Below, one piece after another: positions 8,755 through 16,594 of a stretch of DNA of 41,666 nt. The stretch covers positions 1-41,666 of the forward strand of contig JAJYIW010000003.1 in the NCBI GenBank assembly GCA_021789855.1. Direction: 5' to 3'. The DNA is from Chloroflexota bacterium (lineage in GTDB: Bacteria; Chloroflexota; Anaerolineae; Anaerolineales; Anaerolineaceae). A model generated the notes under the pieces. The model saw nothing but the letters and a program-made list of their open reading frames with translations. It was not told where the DNA came from and did no database searches. The position numbers and the translations under genes were made by a program. Position 1 is the stretch's first letter. Each line of letters opens with the position of its first letter.

Positions 8755-9734
8755 CCCTCCTGGCGGGGGTCGATATCGGCGGCACCAAGTGCGCCGTGTC
8801 CCTCGGAAGAGCCAGCGAGAATGGGGTGGAAGTGATCCAAAAAAGGCGTTTCGCCACGCCAGTTTCACCCGCTGCGACTCTGGCTGCCATCGAGACCTCG
8901 CTCGAAGAGATGCTGGACGATAGTGGGCTGCGCAAGCAACTGGCGGCCATGGGGGTCAGTTGTGGTGGCCCGCTGGATAGCCGGGCTGGCCTGATCCTAT
9001 CGCCGCCGAACCTGCCCAATTGGGATCGCGTGGATGTCGTGTCCCCATTGCGTACAAGGTTCAACGTCCCCGTTGCCTTACAAAATGACGCCAACGCCTG
9101 CGCCCTGGCCGAGTGGCAGTGGGGCGCTGGCCGTGGATTGAGCAACCTCATCTTCTTGACGTTTGGCACGGGCATGGGCGCCGGTTTGATCCTGGATGGC
9201 CGCCTGTATTCCGGTACCAACGACATGGCGGGGGAGGTCGGCCATATTCGCCTGGAGCCGGACGGCCCGGTAGGGTATGGTAAGGCCGGCTCCTTTGAAG
9301 GATTCTGCAGCGGCGGGGGGATGGCCCAACTGGCGCGCGCCAGGGCTGCTCAACAGATTAGCCGGGGGAAAGCGCCAGCGTTCTGTCCCACCCTGGACGA
9401 CCTGCCCGGCGTCACTGCTGCCACCGTGGCTGGTGCGGCTTCCCAGGGCGATCCCCTGGCCATAGAGATTTTTACCCTGGTCGGCCGCCAACTCGGGCGG
9501 GGATTAGCCATCCTGGTTGACATGCTCAACCCGCAGCGAATCATCATTGGCAGCATTTATACCCGCCAGAAAGCCCTCTTGAAAGACGCCATGCTGGCCA
9601 CGCTGCGCCAGGAAGCTTTACCGCAATCCCTCTCCGTTTGCCAGGTGGTGCCGGCCGGCCTCGGCGAAGCCGTAGGTGACCTCGCCAGTTTATCCGTGGC
9701 CCTTTTGGCCCTGCAGCCCCTGTCGCCTTATTGA
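8751..9734 (+). CDS. ROK-family sugar kinase without the usual zinc-binding cysteines
   Basis: A 327-residue ROK (repressor, ORF, kinase) protein lacking an N-terminal HTH, hence an enzyme. AGVDIGGTKCAVSLG at residues 5-19 is the phosphate-1 motif, QNDANACALAEW carries the catalytic Asp, TFGTGMGAGLI is the phosphate-2 loop and GEVGHIRL supplies the family His. The canonical CxCGxxGCxE zinc motif is replaced by GYGKAGSFEGFC, so the structural zinc is probably absent. It overlaps the SIS isomerase gene by 4 bp, so the two likely act consecutively on one sugar: phosphorylation then isomerisation, or the reverse. The exact sugar is unknown. Confidence 0.9.
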   Translation: MTLLAGVDIGGTKCAVSLGRASENGVEVIQKRRFATPVSPAATLAAIETSLEEMLDDSGLRKQLAAMGVSCGGPLDSRAGLILSPPNLPNWDRVDVVSPLRTRFNVPVALQNDANACALAEWQWGAGRGLSNLIFLTFGTGMGAGLILDGRLYSGTNDMAGEVGHIRLEPDGPVGYGKAGSFEGFCSGGGMAQLARARAAQQISRGKAPAFCPTLDDLPGVTAATVAGAASQGDPLAIEIFTLVGRQLGRGLAILVDMLNPQRIIIGSIYTRQKALLKDAMLATLRQEALPQSLSVCQVVPAGLGEAVGDLASLSVALLALQPLSPY

Positions 9735-9742
9735 GGAAAAGC

Positions 9743-10906
9743 ATGACCATTTCCATCCAACCTGTCATTGTCGCTGAAAACAATCCGGTAGCCTTCCATA
9801 TCTCTGGACTGACGCCCGGCCAGGATTACCAGCTTAAGCTCCTCGTGGTGGCTGAAAGTGGCACCCGCTATGAGAGCATGGCCTCCGCTTCGGACAGCGG
9901 CCAGGTGGCCTGGCAACTGGAGGCCGGCTGGAGTGGTGAAGCGTTGATTGACCTCATCCCTTCCGCCGGCGACCGCGCTGCCGCCACGCTCCACGTCTTC
10001 GCGGTCCCGGCTGAGCTGGCCCGGCGTATCCCTCTGCGGGTCGATTTCCATATCCACACCCGCTATTCAGACGGGCATAGTACGCCCGCGGAGATGGTGA
10101 TCCGGGGGCGGGAGTTAGGCCTGGACGCGTTGGCTATCACCGATCACAATCGCTTCGATCCCTCCCTGGAGGGGATAAAGGCCGCCCATGATTTAGGCCT
10201 GGGCCTGATGTGTTTCACCGGCGAAGAGATCACCGCCTATGACTGGCACCTCCTCTCGATTAATGCCACCGCGGACGTCCAGCCCGAAGATACCGGCGAA
10301 ACCGGGTTGGTAAACGCGCTTGCACGGGTGCATGCCCTGGGCGGTAAGGCTTACCTCGCTCACCCCTACTGGATCGGCAGCCGCCAGCGCAACATGCCCT
10401 CGGCGGATTATGATCGCCTCCTGGCAGAAGGCGGCCTGGATGGGATCGAGCTGCTGGGAGATGTCGCCTGGGAAGAGAACCTGCTCTCCATTACCCGTTA
10501 CCATGACCTGCCCCTCGAAGAACGCCCGCCTATCCTGGGTAATTCAGATACCCATTGGGCCAAACACACCTTTGGCGGGTATTGGACGCTGGTCTTTGCC
10601 CAAACGCAGGATCAGGCCGGCGTCCTGGATGCCATTGCCGATCATCATGCGGTCGCCTGCGCCAGGCTGTTAGCCGGCCCGGCGGCGCGCCAGCCCCAGG
10701 ATGAAATCCTGGCCTTTGGCCCCTTCAAACAGGTTGAGCTGGCGCTTTTCCTGGAACGCTATGTGTTCCCCGAGCACGACCGCCTCTGCCGCCTCGAAGC
10801 CGGCCTGGCCTGGCGCCGGCTTGCTGGCGAGGACCTGCCCTCTTCAGCGGTCCGGCAGGCCGCCGAAGAGGTTAAAACCTTCATGCGGCGCTGCTTTGGA
10901 GACTAG
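9743..10906 (+). CDS. PHP-domain metal-dependent phosphoesterase with an N-terminal beta-rich domain
   Basis: A 387-residue protein. Residues 1-95 are a strand-rich region (HISGLTPGQDYQLKLLVVAE) I cannot assign, possibly a beta-sandwich. From about residue 98 a PHP domain follows: DFHIHTRYSDG (His103 and His105 ligands), ITDHNRFDP (Asp and His), GEEIT, AHPYW and NSDTH, the expected sequence of metal ligands of a trinuclear phosphoesterase such as YciV/RNase AM. I use ATG 9743 with GAGG 6 nt upstream rather than the TTG at 9731, which overlaps the ROK stop codon. It sits in the four-gene plus-strand unit and probably hydrolyses a phosphorylated metabolite of that pathway (inference). Confidence 0.85.
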   Translation: MTISIQPVIVAENNPVAFHISGLTPGQDYQLKLLVVAESGTRYESMASASDSGQVAWQLEAGWSGEALIDLIPSAGDRAAATLHVFAVPAELARRIPLRVDFHIHTRYSDGHSTPAEMVIRGRELGLDALAITDHNRFDPSLEGIKAAHDLGLGLMCFTGEEITAYDWHLLSINATADVQPEDTGETGLVNALARVHALGGKAYLAHPYWIGSRQRNMPSADYDRLLAEGGLDGIELLGDVAWEENLLSITRYHDLPLEERPPILGNSDTHWAKHTFGGYWTLVFAQTQDQAGVLDAIADHHAVACARLLAGPAARQPQDEILAFGPFKQVELALFLERYVFPEHDRLCRLEAGLAWRRLAGEDLPSSAVRQAAEEVKTFMRRCFGD

Positions 10907-10908
10907 CC

Positions 10909-12015
10909 ATGGATTACGCCCAGGTTCAAAAACCAACCTTGATTTTAAATCAGGCGCGCTGCCAGGCGAACATAAACCGCATGGCCGCAAAAGCCAGGGC
11001 CAACCGGGTTCGCTTCCGGCCGCACTTTAAGACCCACCAATCCGCCGGCGTTGGCGAATGGTTTCGCGCCGCCGGCGTGGACGCCATCACGGTTTCGTCG
11101 GTCGATATGGCAACCTATTTCGCCGGCCACGGATGGAAGGATATCACCCTGGCTTTTTCGTTGAATTGGCGGCAGATGGCAGACATCGATGTCCTGGCCC
11201 AACGGGTGCGCCTGGGCCTGTTGTTCGAATCGCTGGAAAGCGCGGCGTTTGCTTCGGAGCGCCTCAGCCATCCCGTGGATGGATGGATCAAGGTGGATGT
11301 GGGCGCCCACCGGACGGGCATCCCGGTCGAAAACACCGCCGAAGTGATCGCCCTGGCAGGCGCCCTAGACCGCTCCGGTATCATCCATCTCAAGGGGTTG
11401 CTGACGCATGCCGGTCACACCTACCACGCAGCCGGCCGCGCCGCCATCGCGGCCATTTACCGGGATTCCGTCGAGCATCTCAAAACCCTGGCAGGCCGGC
11501 TGGCTCAGGCCGGCTACCCGGGTGTAGAGCTATCGGTCGGCGATACACCCGCCTGCTCGCTGGTTGAGGATTTTCTCGGCGTCGACGAAATCAGGCCAGG
11601 TAATTTCGTGTTTTACGACGCCATGCAATGGCAAATCGGTAGCTGCCGGGAAGAAGACATCGCCCTGGCAGTAGCCTGCCCGGTCGTCGCTCGACATGCC
11701 GGCCGGCGGGAAGTCGTCCTATACGGCGGCGCCATCCACCTGTCTAAGGAGCTGATGATGATGGATGATCACCCATCCTACGGGTTGGCGGCTTACCCCA
11801 CCCTGGATGGATGGAGCCATTTCCTGTCAGGCGCTTACGTTTCCTCACTCTCCCAGGAACACGGCCTCGTCAAAGTATCCCAGGCAGATTTTGAGCAAAT
11901 TCATGTCGGGGATCTCTTGATGGTGATCCCGGTCCATTCCTGCCTGGCAGTCGATTGCCTGGCTACCTACCTGACTTTGTCGGGACAACAAATCGATAGC
12001 TTAAAATCCCGTTAA
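10909..12015 (+). CDS. DSD1-family PLP enzyme (D-threonine aldolase / D-serine dehydratase-like)
   Basis: A 368-residue fold-type III PLP enzyme (alanine-racemase-like N-terminal barrel). RPHFKTHQ places the PLP lysine at residue 41. LSVGDTPACS is a phosphate-binding region, and His343 with Cys345 in PVHSC near the C terminus match the zinc ligands of eukaryotic-type D-serine dehydratase. Family members cleave D-threonine or D-3-hydroxy amino acids, or dehydrate D-serine. The gene begins 2 nt after the PHP gene, so it belongs to the same transcription unit, which is hard to reconcile with a pure sugar pathway and hints at a hydroxy-amino acid product or substrate. About 50 nt separate it from mgtA. 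Confidence 0.88.
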   Translation: MDYAQVQKPTLILNQARCQANINRMAAKARANRVRFRPHFKTHQSAGVGEWFRAAGVDAITVSSVDMATYFAGHGWKDITLAFSLNWRQMADIDVLAQRVRLGLLFESLESAAFASERLSHPVDGWIKVDVGAHRTGIPVENTAEVIALAGALDRSGIIHLKGLLTHAGHTYHAAGRAAIAAIYRDSVEHLKTLAGRLAQAGYPGVELSVGDTPACSLVEDFLGVDEIRPGNFVFYDAMQWQIGSCREEDIALAVACPVVARHAGRREVVLYGGAIHLSKELMMMDDHPSYGLAAYPTLDGWSHFLSGAYVSSLSQEHGLVKVSQADFEQIHVGDLLMVIPVHSCLAVDCLATYLTLSGQQIDSLKSR

Positions 12016-12026
12016 AGTGCTACACT

Positions 12027-12042
12027 ATCTCAGAAATGAGAT
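12027..12042 (+). other. Short palindrome before mgtA
   Basis: ATCTCA-GAAA-TGAGAT at 12027-12042 is a perfect 6-bp inverted repeat around a GNRA-type tetraloop, in the 48-bp gap before mgtA. No T-tract follows. It may be a small operator, a leader hairpin or chance. There is no room for a classical Mg2+ M-box riboswitch. Confidence 0.3.
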
Positions 12043-12063
12043 TCCCCCAGGAGCAAAAGCGCC

Positions 12064-14628
12064 ATGGATCAGACGACAGTTCCTCCTTCATCCTCTGTCA
12101 ATGAGCTCCTCAGCCGGTTCAATACGAGCCGCCAGGGACTGACCACGCAGGCTGGGCGAGAGCGCCTGGCCGAGTGGGGGCCGAACGATGCAGCCCCCAA
12201 AAAACATATCCCCGTTATCGTGCAGTTCCTCTCTTACTTTGCCAGCCCGTTGGTGATCATTTTGCTGGTCGCTGCGATCATTTCAGGGGTTCTGGGCGAT
12301 CCGATCAATGCTTCGATTATCACCGGCGTGGTCCTCCTGAGCGTGATCGTCAATTTCACCCAAACCTACCGTTCCCAAAAAGCGGTGGATGAGCTACGGA
12401 GCGGTATGTCTCCCACGGCCACGGTGCTGCGCGATGGGGAGTTTATCGAGCTCCCCCGGGTTGGCCTGGTTCCCGGCGATATCATCCGCCTGTCCGCTGG
12501 CGACCTGGTGCCGGCGGATGCTCGCTTGCTTGAATCCAAAGACCTCCACGTCCAGGAGGCTGCCCTCACCGGGGAATCGCTTCCGGCGGAAAAGGATGCA
12601 GGGGCGCCGGATGCTGCTCCTGCCGGCGATCACCACGACACGGTGTTCTTTGGCACCTCCGTGGTGAGCGGCGCCGCCACCGCCCTGGTCTTTGCTACCG
12701 GCGTTCACACGGAATTTGGCGACATCGCCGCCCGCCTGGCCGCCCGCCCACCCGAATCGGAGTTCGAACGCGGCACCAGGCGCTTTGGCTTTCTGATTAT
12801 GCAGACCGTCTTCTTCCTCGTCGTTTTCGTGCTGATGGTCAGCATCCTGCTCAAGCGCGACACTATGGAGTCGCTCCTCTTCGCCGTGGCCCTCGCCGTC
12901 GGCCTGACCCCCGAATTCCTGCCCATGATCACCACCGTGACGCTGGGCAATGGCGCCGTGCGCATGGCCAAAAAGAAGGTGATCGTCAAGCAGGTGGCCG
13001 CCATGCAAAATTTCGGCAGCATGGACATCCTGTGCAGCGATAAGACCGGCACGCTCACCACCGGCGAGATGACCCTTGAACGCCATGTTGACCCGTCCGG
13101 CAAAGACAACGAGTCCATTTTCACCCTGACCTACTTGAACAGTTATTTTGAGACCGGCATCAAGGATGCGGCCAATGTCGCTGCCTTGAAAAAAGGCGGC
13201 ACGAACCCGCTGGACCTGGCCGTCTTGCGCCACGGGCACCCCGATATCAACGCGTACACAAAACTGGACGAAATCCCTTTCGACTTTGAGCGGCGGATGC
13301 TCTCGATCGTGGTGAAATGGGATGCCAAGCGCATCCTGATCACCAAAGGCGCACCCGAAAGCGTTATTGCGATTTGCAGCACCTATGAGGTGGATGGACA
13401 GCAGGCTGTGCTCGATGACGCCATGCGCAAGAAGACCGTCGCCGTCTACCAGGATCTGAGCAGCCAGGGCTACCGCGTGCTGGCGGTAGCCTACCGGGAT
13501 GTTCCAGAGCAGGCTGCTTACAATAAGGCCGATGAAAAAGACCTGATCTTGATCGGCTACGCGGCGTTTATCGACCCGCCCCTGCCAGATGCCTTGAAAA
13601 CCATCCAGGACCTGCATGTAGACGGGGTTGATATCAAGATTCTCACCGGCGACAATGACCTGGTTGCCAGGCACATCTGCACCCAGGTGGGCCTGGATCC
13701 GGGCGAAATCGTCCTGGGAAGTGACCTGGAGAAGATCAGCGAAGCGGCCCTGGCCCAGGTGGCCGAGACCACCACGGTGTTTGCCCGGGTTTCGCCCGCC
13801 CAGAAGAACCGCATTATCCTGGCGTTAAAACGGCGCAGCCACGTGGTCGGCTACATGGGCGATGGGATCAACGACGCCCCCTCGCTGCATACCGCTGACG
13901 TGGGCATCTCATTCGCCTCGGCCGTGGACGTCGCCAAGGATGCGGCCGATATCATCCTCATGGAACCTGGCCTGGATGTGCTTAACAACGGCATCATTGA
14001 AGGGCGCAAGGCCTTTGGCAACGTGATGAAATATCTCCTCATGGGCACCAGCTCAAACTTCGGCAACATGTTCAGCATGGCGGGCGCTTCCCTTATCCTG
14101 CCTTTCCTGCCCATGCTGGCCACCCAGATTTTGCTCAACAACTTCCTCTATGACCTGTCCCAGATCACCATCCCCAGCGATAACGTGGATGAAAGTTTCA
14201 CCCGCCGCCCCAAGCACTGGGATATCCGCTTTATCCGCAATTTCATGGTGCTGATCGGGCCGATCAGTTCGATCTTTGATTTTCTTACCTTTTATGTCAT
14301 GTTGCACCTGTTCCATGCCGATGAGATGCTGTTCCATACCGGCTGGTTCGTCGAATCGCTCATGACCCAGACCCTGGTGCTGTTCATCATCCGCACTTCA
14401 GGCAACCCGTTGCGTAGCCGGCCAAGCCGCCCGCTCACGTTCACCACTCTGGCTATCGTCATCGTGGGTATCATTTTGCCCTTCACCCCCCTGGCCGGAC
14501 CCCTGGGTTTTACCGCCCTTCCCAGCCACTACTTCATCTTCCTCTTCCTGGCCACAGCCACCTACCTGCTGCTGGTTCAATGGGCCAAGTCAAAGCTCTA
14601 TGCCCATATTTTTAAAGAAGAATTATAA
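12064..14628 (+). CDS. mgtA: Magnesium-translocating P-type ATPase (P3B)
   Basis: An 854-residue P-type ATPase of the MgtA/MgtB type. The actuator loop TGES is at residues 169-172, the phosphorylated Asp at 326 in SDKTGTLTTGE, the nucleotide-binding TKGAPE in the N domain, and the hinge GDGINDAP at 599-606. Ten TM helices are expected, and the length is close to bacterial MgtA (about 900). The long C-terminal membrane half, with NNFLYDLSQ and the stretch that follows it, is typical of the P3B group. It imports Mg2+ from the periplasmic side down the electrochemical gradient at the cost of ATP. AGGAG lies about 10 nt before the ATG. The DNA glycosylase gene follows after 18 nt. Confidence 0.93.
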   Translation: MDQTTVPPSSSVNELLSRFNTSRQGLTTQAGRERLAEWGPNDAAPKKHIPVIVQFLSYFASPLVIILLVAAIISGVLGDPINASIITGVVLLSVIVNFTQTYRSQKAVDELRSGMSPTATVLRDGEFIELPRVGLVPGDIIRLSAGDLVPADARLLESKDLHVQEAALTGESLPAEKDAGAPDAAPAGDHHDTVFFGTSVVSGAATALVFATGVHTEFGDIAARLAARPPESEFERGTRRFGFLIMQTVFFLVVFVLMVSILLKRDTMESLLFAVALAVGLTPEFLPMITTVTLGNGAVRMAKKKVIVKQVAAMQNFGSMDILCSDKTGTLTTGEMTLERHVDPSGKDNESIFTLTYLNSYFETGIKDAANVAALKKGGTNPLDLAVLRHGHPDINAYTKLDEIPFDFERRMLSIVVKWDAKRILITKGAPESVIAICSTYEVDGQQAVLDDAMRKKTVAVYQDLSSQGYRVLAVAYRDVPEQAAYNKADEKDLILIGYAAFIDPPLPDALKTIQDLHVDGVDIKILTGDNDLVARHICTQVGLDPGEIVLGSDLEKISEAALAQVAETTTVFARVSPAQKNRIILALKRRSHVVGYMGDGINDAPSLHTADVGISFASAVDVAKDAADIILMEPGLDVLNNGIIEGRKAFGNVMKYLLMGTSSNFGNMFSMAGASLILPFLPMLATQILLNNFLYDLSQITIPSDNVDESFTRRPKHWDIRFIRNFMVLIGPISSIFDFLTFYVMLHLFHADEMLFHTGWFVESLMTQTLVLFIIRTSGNPLRSRPSRPLTFTTLAIVIVGIILPFTPLAGPLGFTALPSHYFIFLFLATATYLLLVQWAKSKLYAHIFKEEL

Positions 14629-14646
14629 AGCCCGAGGTCATGAGCC

Positions 14647-15456
14647 ATGCCTGAGTTACCTGAAATCGCAAATCTGGCTTCGCAGATGGACCGGCACCTG
14701 TCCGGTAAGCAAATCAGTTCGATAGAGATCGTCCAGCCAAAATGCCTGAACCTTCCCACCGGAGATTTTTCACAGGCGCTCACGGGCGCCCGGATCGACC
14801 AAGCCAGCTACCATGGCAAATGGATCCAGGTACACACCAGCCAGGGCTGGCTGTTGATCAACCTGGGCATGGGCGGGGAAATCTTGCTCACCACCCGCCA
14901 GGAATTGCCTCCAAAATGGCGGGCTATCTTTGATTTTGGAGATGCGACCTGCCTGGCCATCAACTTCTGGTGGTTCGGCTACCTCCATTACGTACCAGAA
15001 GGAGCCCTGGAGACCCACGAGATGACTGCCAGGCTGGGGCCTAACGTGCTGGATCTATCCAACGATGACCTGCGCCGCCTGATTAAAGGCCAGCGGGGGA
15101 CCATTAAATCCTTCTTGTTGGATCAATCCAAAATGGCCGGCATTGGCAACGCTTACATCCATGATATTTTATTCCTCGCCCGACTGCACCCTCAGCGCAA
15201 GATGGACGGCCTGGCACCCGGCGAAATCGATGCCCTGGCCGCCGCCATCCAGCAAGGCCTGCGCCCCAGCCTGGATAAAGGCGGCGCCTTCTACGAAAAA
15301 GATATTTTTGGCCGGCAAGGCGGCTTTAGCATGGACGATATTCTCATTGGCTATAAGGAAACTCAACCCTGCCCTGCCTGTGGAACCCCGATTATTAAAA
15401 TAAAGACGGGCAGCACCAGCTCCTTCATCTGCCCCCATTGTCAGCCGGCCGGTTAA
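14647..15456 (+). CDS. Fpg/Nei-family DNA glycosylase
   Basis: A 269-residue base-excision repair enzyme. It starts PELPE after the initiator Met (Pro2 is the catalytic N terminus, with Glu3 and Glu6), has Lys58 in YHGKWI, the H2TH region MAGIGNAYIHDILF and a C-terminal zinc finger with Cys242, Cys245, Cys262 and Cys265. It should remove oxidised purines or pyrimidines and cut the backbone by beta/delta elimination. The INFWWFGY segment marks a subgroup different from E. coli Fpg. The Arg that normally sits five residues before the third zinc Cys is Thr here, so lesion preference may differ. Its TAA overlaps the stop codon of the convergent GNAT gene. Confidence 0.9.
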   Translation: MPELPEIANLASQMDRHLSGKQISSIEIVQPKCLNLPTGDFSQALTGARIDQASYHGKWIQVHTSQGWLLINLGMGGEILLTTRQELPPKWRAIFDFGDATCLAINFWWFGYLHYVPEGALETHEMTARLGPNVLDLSNDDLRRLIKGQRGTIKSFLLDQSKMAGIGNAYIHDILFLARLHPQRKMDGLAPGEIDALAAAIQQGLRPSLDKGGAFYEKDIFGRQGGFSMDDILIGYKETQPCPACGTPIIKIKTGSTSSFICPHCQPAG

Positions 15457-15974
15457 GCGCCCTCGCAGAGGTCTATCGCCCAATCATTGCAGCGCATGGA
15501 ATGGCCTGGCGGGTACTCAAAGTCGACCGGCCCGAGCAGCCCGAACCCTGCCTTCCGGCAGACGGCGTTGGATGGGCCGTTGTCCACCGCAGGAAAAGCA
15601 TGCATAGGGCGACATGGTCTGGCGGTCCGAGCTCGCTCGATCAGGGTTGCGGCCGCCTGGGTCGCGACCCCTTGCCCCTGAAACTCCGGCAACACGCTCC
15701 AGCCTGTCTCCCAAACCATCTGTCCCTGCCACTCGCGCTCCCAATAACCAATGGAGCCGGCTGGGGTGTGCGTCGCTCCCACGGCCACCACAAACATAGT
15801 CCCACCCTCATCACGGCTGCTCTGGCAATAGCGCGCATGGCGCAGGCGGATCGCTTCCAGGCTCTCGGGGCCGCCCAGGTGCTCGGTCATTGCCGGATCG
15901 CCCATTAATCGCTCCAAAAGAGGTAAATCCCCATCCGACCAGGGTCGAAGAGTCACTTCCAGGCGCCCGTCCAT
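15453..15974 (-). CDS. GNAT family N-acetyltransferase
   Basis: A 173-residue acetyltransferase of the RimJ/RimL-like GNAT fold. It opens with VTLRPWSDGDLPLLERLM. The acetyl-CoA loop is WSVLPEFQGQGVATQA around residues 92-107, and NGPSNAVCRKAGFGLLG is the motif B end of the fold. The substrate is unknown; candidates are an amino acid, an antibiotic-like amine or a protein N terminus. GAGAGG precedes the ATG at 15974. It is transcribed away from mraZ. The stop codon (TAA, 15453-15455) overlaps that of the glycosylase gene, with no space for a terminator. Confidence 0.88.
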   Translation of the reverse strand: MDGRLEVTLRPWSDGDLPLLERLMGDPAMTEHLGGPESLEAIRLRHARYCQSSRDEGGTMFVVAVGATHTPAGSIGYWEREWQGQMVWETGWSVLPEFQGQGVATQAAATLIERARTARPCRPMHAFPAVDNGPSNAVCRKAGFGLLGPVDFEYPPGHSMRCNDWAIDLCEGA

Positions 15975-16032
15975 CCTTTACACCTCTCAGATTAAAAACA
16001 TCTTACAAAAATGAAAATAGACAAATGTCTAC

Positions 16033-16061
16033 TTGTAATTTACCCTTAATTCGACTATACT
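16033..16061 (+). promoter_or_regulatory. Promoter of the dcw cluster (PmraZ)
   Basis: TTGTAA (16033-16038) and TATACT (16056-16061) with a 17-bp spacer predict a start near 16068, giving an mraZ leader of about 87 nt. A near-palindrome AGACA-AA-TGTCT (16019-16030) lies just upstream of the -35 box. The four GTGG repeats begin immediately downstream of the predicted start site. Confidence 0.65.
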
Positions 16062-16070
16062 TTAGAGTAC

Positions 16071-16110
16071 AAGTGGTAGGAAGTGGATATTTGTGGGAAT
16101 AAGTGGATCG
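16071..16110 (+). promoter_or_regulatory. Four tandem 10-bp repeats, candidate MraZ operator boxes
   Basis: Four consecutive 10-mers share the core GTGG at the same register: AAGTGGTAGG, AAGTGGATAT, TTGTGGGAAT and AAGTGGATCG. Known MraZ targets are tandem TGGGN repeats with a 10-bp period in E. coli and AAAGTG(G/T) repeats in mollicutes, usually three copies; here there are four. They lie between the predicted start site and the mraZ start codon, so MraZ bound here could block early elongation or promoter escape. MraZ itself is encoded 45 bp downstream, implying autoregulation. Confidence 0.8.
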
Positions 16111-16129
16111 CCGGTCATCCCGGCGTTTT
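16109..16129 (+). terminator. Terminator-like hairpin in the mraZ leader (candidate attenuator)
   Basis: CGCCGG (16109-16114), loop TCATC, CCGGCG (16120-16125) followed by TTTT (16126-16129) and a T-rich tail. The stem is short (6 bp, all GC). It sits directly after the last GTGG repeat and 25 bp before the mraZ start codon, so it could reduce read-through into the dcw cluster. The role is inferred. Confidence 0.4.
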
Positions 16130-16154
16130 GCTTATTTTAGGAGACACAGAACAA

Positions 16155-16592
16155 ATGTTCCTCGGGCAATATGAGCACAACATCGATGAAAAAGGTCGCC
16201 TGACCATCCCGGCCCGATATCGTGAGCTGCTCAACGAGGGCGCCTATATTACCCGCGGATTTGATAAGAACCTGTACGTCCTGACAGCCACCTCCTTCCA
16301 ACACATTTATGATCAGGTCAACAGCACCAGTCTGACCAATGCTTCCTCCCGTTCGTTGCGCCATTTTCTGTTCGCCAATGCTGAACGGGTCGAAGTGGAT
16401 AAGGCTGGCCGAATCCTGATCCCCCAATTTCTTCGCGAGATTGCCCATCTCGACTCAAATGCCTTTGTCGTTGGCGCAGGCAGCTTCTTCGAAATCTGGT
16501 CGCCCGAAACGTGGACGCAACAAAACCAGCGCCTCAACGACGCAGATACAAACGCCGACCTTTACGCTGCTTTTGACCTCTCCGCAGCCTGA
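16155..16592 (+). CDS. mraZ: Transcriptional regulator MraZ
   Basis: A 145-residue protein with two SpoVT/AbrB-like repeats: MFLGQYEHNIDEKGRLTIP at the N terminus and a second half with ERVEVDKAGRILIPQFL around residues 76-92. The DxKGR and DxAGR motifs are the hallmarks of MraZ half-domains. It forms ring oligomers, binds tandem repeats upstream of its own gene and represses the dcw operon. ATG 16155 is preceded by AGGAG; a more upstream in-frame ATG at 16083 would lie inside the operator repeats and can be dismissed. rsmH begins 2 nt after its stop codon. Confidence 0.95.
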   Translation: MFLGQYEHNIDEKGRLTIPARYRELLNEGAYITRGFDKNLYVLTATSFQHIYDQVNSTSLTNASSRSLRHFLFANAERVEVDKAGRILIPQFLREIAHLDSNAFVVGAGSFFEIWSPETWTQQNQRLNDADTNADLYAAFDLSAA

Positions 16593-16594
16593 AA

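Noticed and set aside
12016-12063. Mg2+ M-box riboswitch before mgtA
   Set aside because: Only 48 bp between the genes, too short for this class of riboswitch.
12394-13674. 426-codon minus-strand frame opposite mgtA
   Set aside because: Antisense shadow of a well-supported P-type ATPase; composition is Gly/His/Gln-rich without family motifs.
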